This document shows, in pieces, positions 57,501 through 64,000 of a stretch of DNA of 64,000 bases. How positions within the stretch are numbered: position 1 is the first letter of the stretch; each line of letters opens with the position of its first letter. The notes under the pieces are model-generated. The model was not told the origin of the DNA. It did no database searches and worked only from the letters and a program-made list of their open reading frames with translations. Position numbers and translations under genes: made by a program. Source of the DNA: Pleurostoma richardsiae (Eukaryota > Ascomycota > Sordariomycetes > Calosphaeriales > Pleurostomataceae); contig JANBVO010000007.1 of assembly GCA_030052745.1 (NCBI GenBank), forward strand, positions 248,001 to 312,000, in the 5' to 3' direction.

Positions 57501-60500
57501 GGAACGTCATGCGATGGATCAGTGTGCCTCTGGAGTGCGGACTTCCAGGTCATCACGAGTTCATTCTGGATCTGTTCGGCAGAGGCGCCAGGCGAAGCGG
57601 TCGGCTCGGGACGGACGAAGTCAGAAGCGGTAGCGACAGGCGTGTAACGGGGAAGGCTTTTGGCAATCGACTCCCCGACAACGACAGCCCCTGTCTCCCG
57701 AGCGAGGTTGACGAAGAGGGAGACGTCATGTGGGATAATTCGCTCTATCAGGCGTAAAGGGAGGTTTGGGTGTACGACTGCACAGCCCTTCATCGAGGCC
57801 CTTTTCGTCGAAACGAACTGGACGCCAACTTGTGCTTGCTCGAATTCCTCGGCTATGGCATGCGCAAGTGCGGGTCCTGCCTCGTGTATCAGGACCGTCC
57901 CAGACCTGGGCGCAAGCGCATGTAGGCTTCTTGCGACAAGCTGTGCAGCTACCAGGGCAAGCGTTTGCACTGACGGTGGCGAGGTGACTGGTATGGACCA
58001 TTCGGCTAGTGTAGAAGCTGGAGACTGAGCCGAGTCGGACACCGCAACGAGGTGCTCGCCAGTGTCGGTGTCCGTCCCCGCGACTAACATGAAGAAGCCA
58101 CTTTGACCAATCCTGATCATTGGGAGGACTGAGTGCGAGATGTGGAAGGTCCTGCGACGCCCATCAAAGCGGTTGGTCTCGCGTAGTCGAAGTGGTGAGA
58201 CGCTCTGCAGCTCATATGAAGGCCCATTCGATGCAAGTGCAACAGTCGTCTCTCTCAGTCCCACTTCTTCACGCACCGTACGACGATACGTGTTGTAACG
58301 GCCATTGGCCTTACTGTGCGGGTACATTCGTGGAATAAGAAGGCGATCATCCTTGAAGATCAGCTCTGGCTCCAGAGACCACAAAAACCTGGCCCCGGAG
58401 TCGGGATCTTCCTTCCACCTGCCAAGAAGCTCAAGGCGGATGAGGCTTTCAGCTAGTGCGTGGGCCGTCTGTGGCCCCACGACGTCGATGTCAAGCATCT
58501 GAAGATTGATATTGGGATATTCAAAGCGCATGGCACGCGACAGCCCGAGGATCATGGACGAATAGGGAGTCTCGTCACGGACACTCCGAGTAACCCACAG
58601 GATGCTCCCGCCGTTTCTCCACAGGCTTCTGAGCGCTTCCAGCTTAGAGCTAGTTCTTGTCTCCAGAAACTGTTCGTCAAGTTCTGTGAGAGATACAACG
58701 GAGCTCAGGTGAGGCAGTCGTTTGTCGTGAACCTCTTCGAGAGTGTCGAGACGCGTGATGGTCGAGTATCTCGTCCTGAGGAGCGTGGACAACAGCCCAG
58801 CAAGCCTATGGACTTCAAATGTCTTGCCTCCAACGATAGTCAAGTGATCTGAGACGCTCGGAGCTGGGTCAAGAAGAGGACTGCGCAGGATGCTGACGCG
58901 GTCGTCGACGGCTTGCGCGGCAAAGACGGAGTAAGGATGGAGTTTATGCATGGGCGGTGTAGCCGTCTCAACGCCACCAAATCCGTTCCGCCGTGTCAGG
59001 TTATCCCACTGCGGCAGTGTGAGAGTCGGGCCAGAAAGGCGTTGCTTGTCACGCTCTGCGCCGGCCCACCATCCGGGCAGGCCTCCCATGGCACATCCGA
59101 TGCCGAGGAACTCGTTGCTTATGATCTCCAGTACAACCAGGTAGCCGCCAGGCTTGAGGAGCCGCCTCACGTTGGACATCATCTCATCCAGCCTACCTGT
59201 AGCGTGCAGGACATTAGAAGCAAGAACCACATCGTAGTAGCCCTCACTAAATCCCTGGTCCTCAGGTGCCTTCTCCATGTCGAACGTCTTGTAGACCATG
59301 CGGTCGTCGAATTTCTCGAACCGCTTCTGGGCGCGTTCAAAGAAGCCTGCGGACACGTCAGTATAGGTATACGAGGAGAAGGCAGACCCGAGTTCCGGCA
59401 AGATGGAACGGGTCGAGCCCCCCGTGCCGGCACCGATCTCCAGAATGTGCATGTGCGGATAGCGGTGGGCGATCTGAGCGATCATCCGGCCGATCCAGAT
59501 GTTGGACGTGTCTAGCCCCACGGCCTCTTCGTAGAAGCGATCAAGCACACCATCCCTGAGCATGTACTCGAGAATGCTGCCACTCGTCCTGACTTGCTCG
59601 CAGATATTCTCACCCACAGCCTCGACCAGTCGGACATCTGTGTGGCTGTAATGCTTCTTGATAAGAGCCCTGATGGACTCGTGGGTATCATTCAAAGCAT
59701 CTCGCGGCACGTTCGGGTGCCTGCCGCTGGAGACAACATCAACTACGTGCCCGGCCCAGTTGAGAAGGTGTTGGTAGTGGGGCAGCGTCTTCCTCTTCTG
59801 CTCGGGAGTGATCTCGTTGAACAATCGCCGCAGATAGTAGAACCCCATGCGTTCGGTTGTGAGGACAACTTCGGCCTTCTCTGGCGGGAGGGGGTCGTCT
59901 CCCACGACTGCGGCTTCTCCACTTGGCCCCGCGAGCTTGTAGTCGAAGTGGGAAAAGAGGACCGCGTCGGAGTCGGGAGTTGCGGCAGCGAACGGCCTTA
60001 GCTCTATAGACTCAAACTGGACGAACAGATGAGATCCGTTTCCTCCAGTTAGCACGTCGATATCCCCGGTAACACGGTGGCTTCCTGAATCGTCGATGAA
60101 AGACCGATAGGAATAGATCCGTTCCTTTCCGGCTCCCAGCTTCGTGAAGTACGGGTTGATCACAACGGACCGGAAGCCCGTAGGAACGTGGAGGGTCCAG
60201 AGACGCTCATCCTGCGGGTAGCTGTAGGCAGCAAGACCCGTCTGAACCGCCGAGTCAAGCCAAGATGGGTGAACTATGAGCTCATCCTCCCAGTCATTGC
60301 CGGCCTCGTCCACAATTTGGCCAGTTGCGAATCCAGCCTTGCGTTGAATTGTCTTGATAGAGGTGAAAGGTGAGCTGTAGTTGTAGCCCAGTCGAGTAAG
60401 CTGGGTGTAGAAACGCTCAACCTCGACGTCTACCAGATTGATCTGTTCGGATTCAATGACAGGCAGGGCTTCTGGCTGGGGTTGATGAAATGTCACGGTG

Positions 60501-63500
60501 ACGGTCGCGCTGGCGTTCAAAGTCAGGGAGGATGATGAGTCAAAAGGCAAGCCAGAGTAGCACGCGAATTCCGCGCCGAGCTCGTTATCGGAAGAATGGA
60601 CTATTCTCAAAGTGACTAAGGCCTCTATCCCGATCGACTCGTTATCGAAGGTCATTGCGCGGCCTATGGCAAAATCCTTTAGCATGAAGAGGCCGACAGG
60701 CCTGCCAGCCGCCAGGACGGCGATAGCCTCGACGGCCATAGCAATGTAGCCGGTCGCTGGGAAGACGGTCTGGCCTTCCAGCTGATGGCCCTTGAGCCAG
60801 CCAATCTCGGTCGGTCTCAGGACGTTGCGCCACTGGACCTCCTGGGTGGTCTCGTGTTCGACACATCGTCGGCCGAGAAGCGGGTGTGGGGCCTGATGAA
60901 TGTTCATGTGTGCGCCAGACACGCGGGACAGCATGTAGAACGAGCGAGAGTGGTCAAAGGGATACTTCGGAAGACCATCCACGAGCCGCTTGCGATGAGA
61001 GATTCCAGACACCGCGGTCTCAAAGGCGTCAAAGTCGACGGAGCCGGCGCCGAGATGCGTCCAGATGTAGCTGAGGGCAGAAGCAAATTCAGCGACGTCA
61101 TCTTTGTTTCGAGAGAGGAGCCCAGTGTATTTAGTCTGACCACCGCCTGCCTGTTCGATCGTATCTAGACAGGGACCTTTCAGGGCCGGATGGGGACCGA
61201 TCTCAAGGGCGAGGTCAAATGGACCGGCTTCGGAGACGGCCGCAGTGACAGCTGGAGCGAAGAGAACAGCGCTGGTCATGTTGTCGACCCAATATTGAGG
61301 TTCAAATACCTCTCGGGACATGATCTGCCCCTCTAAGACGCTGGAGTACCACGTCGGGCCGTTGGCGGCGGCGCCAGTGCTGATTTTGCATCTCTTCATG
61401 GCCTCGAGGTACGGCCTTGCGCAAGGCACCATGTGGCGAGAGTGGTATGCGGTGTCAACCTTTAGCTGCCGTGCGAACTTTCCCTCGTCCTTGAAGATCT
61501 CGACCGCTTCCGCAACAACGTCCTCATCCCCTGAAAGTGTAATGCTCGAGGAGGAGTTCCGGGCCGCTACTTGAATCCGGCCCTCAAAACCCTCGAGCTC
61601 GCAAAACTCAACGGCGTCTTCAAACGAGGTTCCAACAGCCATCATGGCTCCTCTGACGTCCCGGTCCGGTGACCTGGCGAGCTCCGCATACAGGCCACGA
61701 TAGTAAGCGATACGAATGGCGTCCGCAGCCGAGAGGAAACCGGTAGCATAGGCCGCGGCAATTTCGCCAGACGAATGGCCAACAACGGCACGGAGCTTCA
61801 CGCCTGCCGATCTCAGAAGGTCAACGAGGACGATTTGGATGGCCGTACAGAGCGGCTGAGATATTGCTGCCTCTGAGAGACGAGATATGGACGAGTCGGC
61901 GAGCAGTTGGTCCCTCAACGTCCAGCCTGGCCGGTCAGCATCAGGAAGACCCGCCAGGGCATTGTCAAGATCCGCCAGGCACTGGGCAGCAAACGGCGAG
62001 GATTCTATAAGCCGCGCTCCCATTCGGGGCCACTGAGCACCCTGGCCAGTAAAGACGCCAAGGATACTCGGATTCGCTTGGTCAGAGTGGCGGTTACTGA
62101 TCTCTCGGTTGCTAGCCTTATCTTCGGCCAGGATGCCGCCGATCTTAGCGACAATATCCGGGACAGACTTGCCCGTGATGGACGTGCGCCAGGGCAGTGT
62201 CGAGCGACGTGTGTTGAGAGTGAAGGCAAGATCACGGAGGCTGGTGTCAGGCTTGGATGCGAGGAAGTCGCTGAGATCTGAGAGCTGGATACGAAGAGCA
62301 TCGCCCGAGGCAGCTGAGATGTTGAGCGGAGTGAATATTGGAGCCGTGACAGGAGCAGGCTGCTCCGCCTCAAACGATTCAATAATGGCGTGCGCGTTGG
62401 TTCCTCCAAAGCCTATGTAGGAGTGAGAACCATAGTCGCGTTACAGGGTAGATATTTGAATCTTACCAAAACTGTTGATACTTGCGCGCCGGGGCTGGCC
62501 CGGCGTCGGACGTGGCCAAGCCTTTGGCTCTGTAGGAACTTCGAGATGCGAGTAGAAAGGCGCCACACGCGGGCTCAGAGTCCCGAAATGCATGTTCGGG
62601 GGGATGATGCCATTCTGCAGGGCAAGCGAGGTGCCGATCAGACTCGCAAGGCCGGCAGCGCCTTCAGTGTGCCTGTGCAACTCTTCATGTCAGGAGAGGG
62701 CCTGTAAAAGCAGCAGGGGCGAGATGCGCACCCAATGACGGTCTTGATAGATCCCACATAGAGTGTCTCGGTCACTTTCCCATCCCCGAAGAAAGCGGAT
62801 GATATGGCCTCGGCTTCCTGCGGGTCGCCTGCTGGGGTGCCTGTCCCATGTGCGTGGAAGAACTGCGGGCGATCCCGTGGGTTGCTGAGGTCCAGCCCGG
62901 CACGTGCGTAGGTCTCACGGATGAGGCCCGCCTGGGCAATGTTGCTCGGCATCGTCAAGCCGGCAGTCTTGCCATCCTGGTTGACGCCGGTTGCACGGAT
63001 AACACACTCGATGTGATCGCCGTCTCGGAGCGCGGCACTCAGGGGCTTGAGTACAACTGACGCGAGACCCTCTCCACGCGCGTAGCCGTCCGCGGCAGCA
63101 TCCCACATACGGCTTCGGCCCGTGGGCGATAACATATGGAGCTTGCTCTCGGCAACATACATGCCTAAGGTTGAGGAGCGAAAGTTAGCAAGGAGCTTCA
63201 GGCAGAATGCCCTGCTCAAGCGTGTTGTGATATGTTGCTCACCGGGGGACAAGATCAGGTTCGCGCCTGCTGCGATGGCAACCTGGGCTTCGCCGCTCCG
63301 GAGAGCCTGTACTGCCAAGTGGACGGCCACGAGGGAAGAGGAGCAGGCCGTGTCTATGGTCATACAGGGGCCGTGCCAGTCAAAAAAGTAGGAGATCCGA
63401 TTCGAGATGATGGCACGGCTTGTGCCGGTAGCGGCATACGTGTGGACAAGGTCCCAATCGCGATTCGACATGTACGCCCAGTCATCGCACATCAGCCCCA

Positions 63501-63998
63501 CGTACACGGCGGTTGATGAACCGCGAAGCCCTTCGATAGTCTGGCCGGCAGCACACCTAGTCCAAGGATATCAGCCCTGGGACAAGAACAAAAGGAGGAA
63601 AGGGGCAAAATATAGATTGGAGATTCCTGCTTCCAGGATTATGAAACAACAATAATTCATCTCTATTTAACATACAGCGAGTCGTAGACAGTCTCCATGA
63701 GCATACGTTGTTGCGGGTCCACAGCTTCGCTCTCAGCCGGCTGGATGTTGAAGAACCCATTGTCAAACCTAGACGGATTTTCGTCCAGGAAGTATGCACT
63801 TTGCGAGTCGGTGGTGCCGTGGTGATTCCCATCGGGGTGATAATAGGCAGTTGGATCAAAACGGCCGCGGGGGACACGCGTCAGGAGATCGCGTGGCGAG
63901 CGAAGAAGTTCCCATAGCTTCGAGGGCGTGTCTGAGCTACCTGGGAAACGACACGCAGTGCCAATGATAGCGATGGGCTCTTTCTGGGACGGTGTCAT
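51541..63998 (-). CDS. Hybrid PKS-NRPS, KS-AT-DH-MT-(ER0)-KR-ACP-C-A-T-R
   Basis: A gene of about 12.5 kb for roughly 4,000 residues. It starts [20 protein letters not shown] at 63998. [26 protein letters not shown] and [60 protein letters not shown]. Methyltransferase: [20 protein letters not shown]. The ER region is present but lacks a clear NADPH motif, as in most fungal hybrids, which borrow a separate [115 protein letters not shown]. Reductase-type release: [17 protein letters not shown] and [16 protein letters not shown]. All introns seen join in frame. The terminal reductase coding is interrupted by about one frame break, so the gene may be broken or the sequence wrong there. It would build a C-methylated polyketide and amide-link it to an amino acid. 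Confidence 0.88.
56366..56426 (-). other. GC-AG intron between KR and ACP codons
   Basis: On the minus strand the exon ends GTCAAAG, the intron begins GCAAGT and ends AATAG, and the next exon begins AAGCATTC. The phase fits only this join, giving VVKEAFMNRL. The nearby GTGCTG donor gives the wrong phase. The intron is 61 nt. G/GCAAGT is the usual context of GC donors. Confidence 0.6.
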
Positions 63999-64000
63999 TG

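Noticed and set aside
1-64000. CRISPR array or bacterial operon structure
   Set aside because: Spliceosomal introns and fungal gene families show eukaryotic DNA. No regularly spaced repeat array is present.

Overview
The window is nuclear DNA of a filamentous ascomycete (Pezizomycotina). Its genes carry many short introns, about 45-100 nt, with GTRNGT donors and fungal branch points. The families are typical of moulds: NACHT/STAND receptors, HET proteins, Zn2Cys6 regulators, a Crh-type cell-wall enzyme and a PKS-NRPS. I cannot fix the class; a Sordariomycete would fit. Exon joins below were read by eye and are approximate unless exact bases are given.

Region by region. From 0.9 to 7 kb lie a DUF3632-type gene with an internal stop and a SNF2 helicase with a RING-like finger. 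From 7.2 to 18.2 kb is a block of STAND-type and amyloid-motif genes. It holds a NACHT/zinc-finger/ankyrin protein (minus), an F-box protein (minus), a short NACHT protein with an N-terminal amyloid-like motif (minus), and two plus-strand partners that end in paired copies of the same motif. From 19.2 to 20.7 kb is a class I terpene synthase, followed by about 3.5 kb with no recognisable gene. From 24.2 to 32.1 kb come a POT/PTR2 peptide transporter, a HET-domain protein, a fragment of an oligosaccharyltransferase (WBP1-like) gene and a Crh-type GH16 enzyme.

From about 33.9 kb to the right edge the genes look like a secondary-metabolite cluster: a drug-type MFS transporter, a sugar/acid-type MFS transporter, a 2OG-Fe(II) oxygenase-like enzyme, a Zn2Cys6 regulator, a decayed cupin gene, a secreted BBE-type FAD oxidase, an SDR, a Clr5-type DNA-binding protein and a roughly 4,000-residue PKS-NRPS that starts at the right edge of the window. 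The assembly line would make a methylated polyketide fused to an amino acid and release it with a reductase-like domain. The tailoring genes could then oxidise and reduce it and the transporters could export it. The coding frame is interrupted once in the terminal reductase region, so the enzyme may not be whole.

The most interesting feature is the gene trio at 14.4-18.2 kb. Five copies of one 12-residue motif, all with the spacing N-x9-N-G, lie in three adjacent genes. One copy precedes the NACHT domain of a receptor-like protein, two end a ubiquitin-like protein, and two end a protein with a HeLo/SesA-like helical domain. This is the layout of the NWD2/HET-S prion signalling pair of Podospora, with an extra ubiquitin-like partner.
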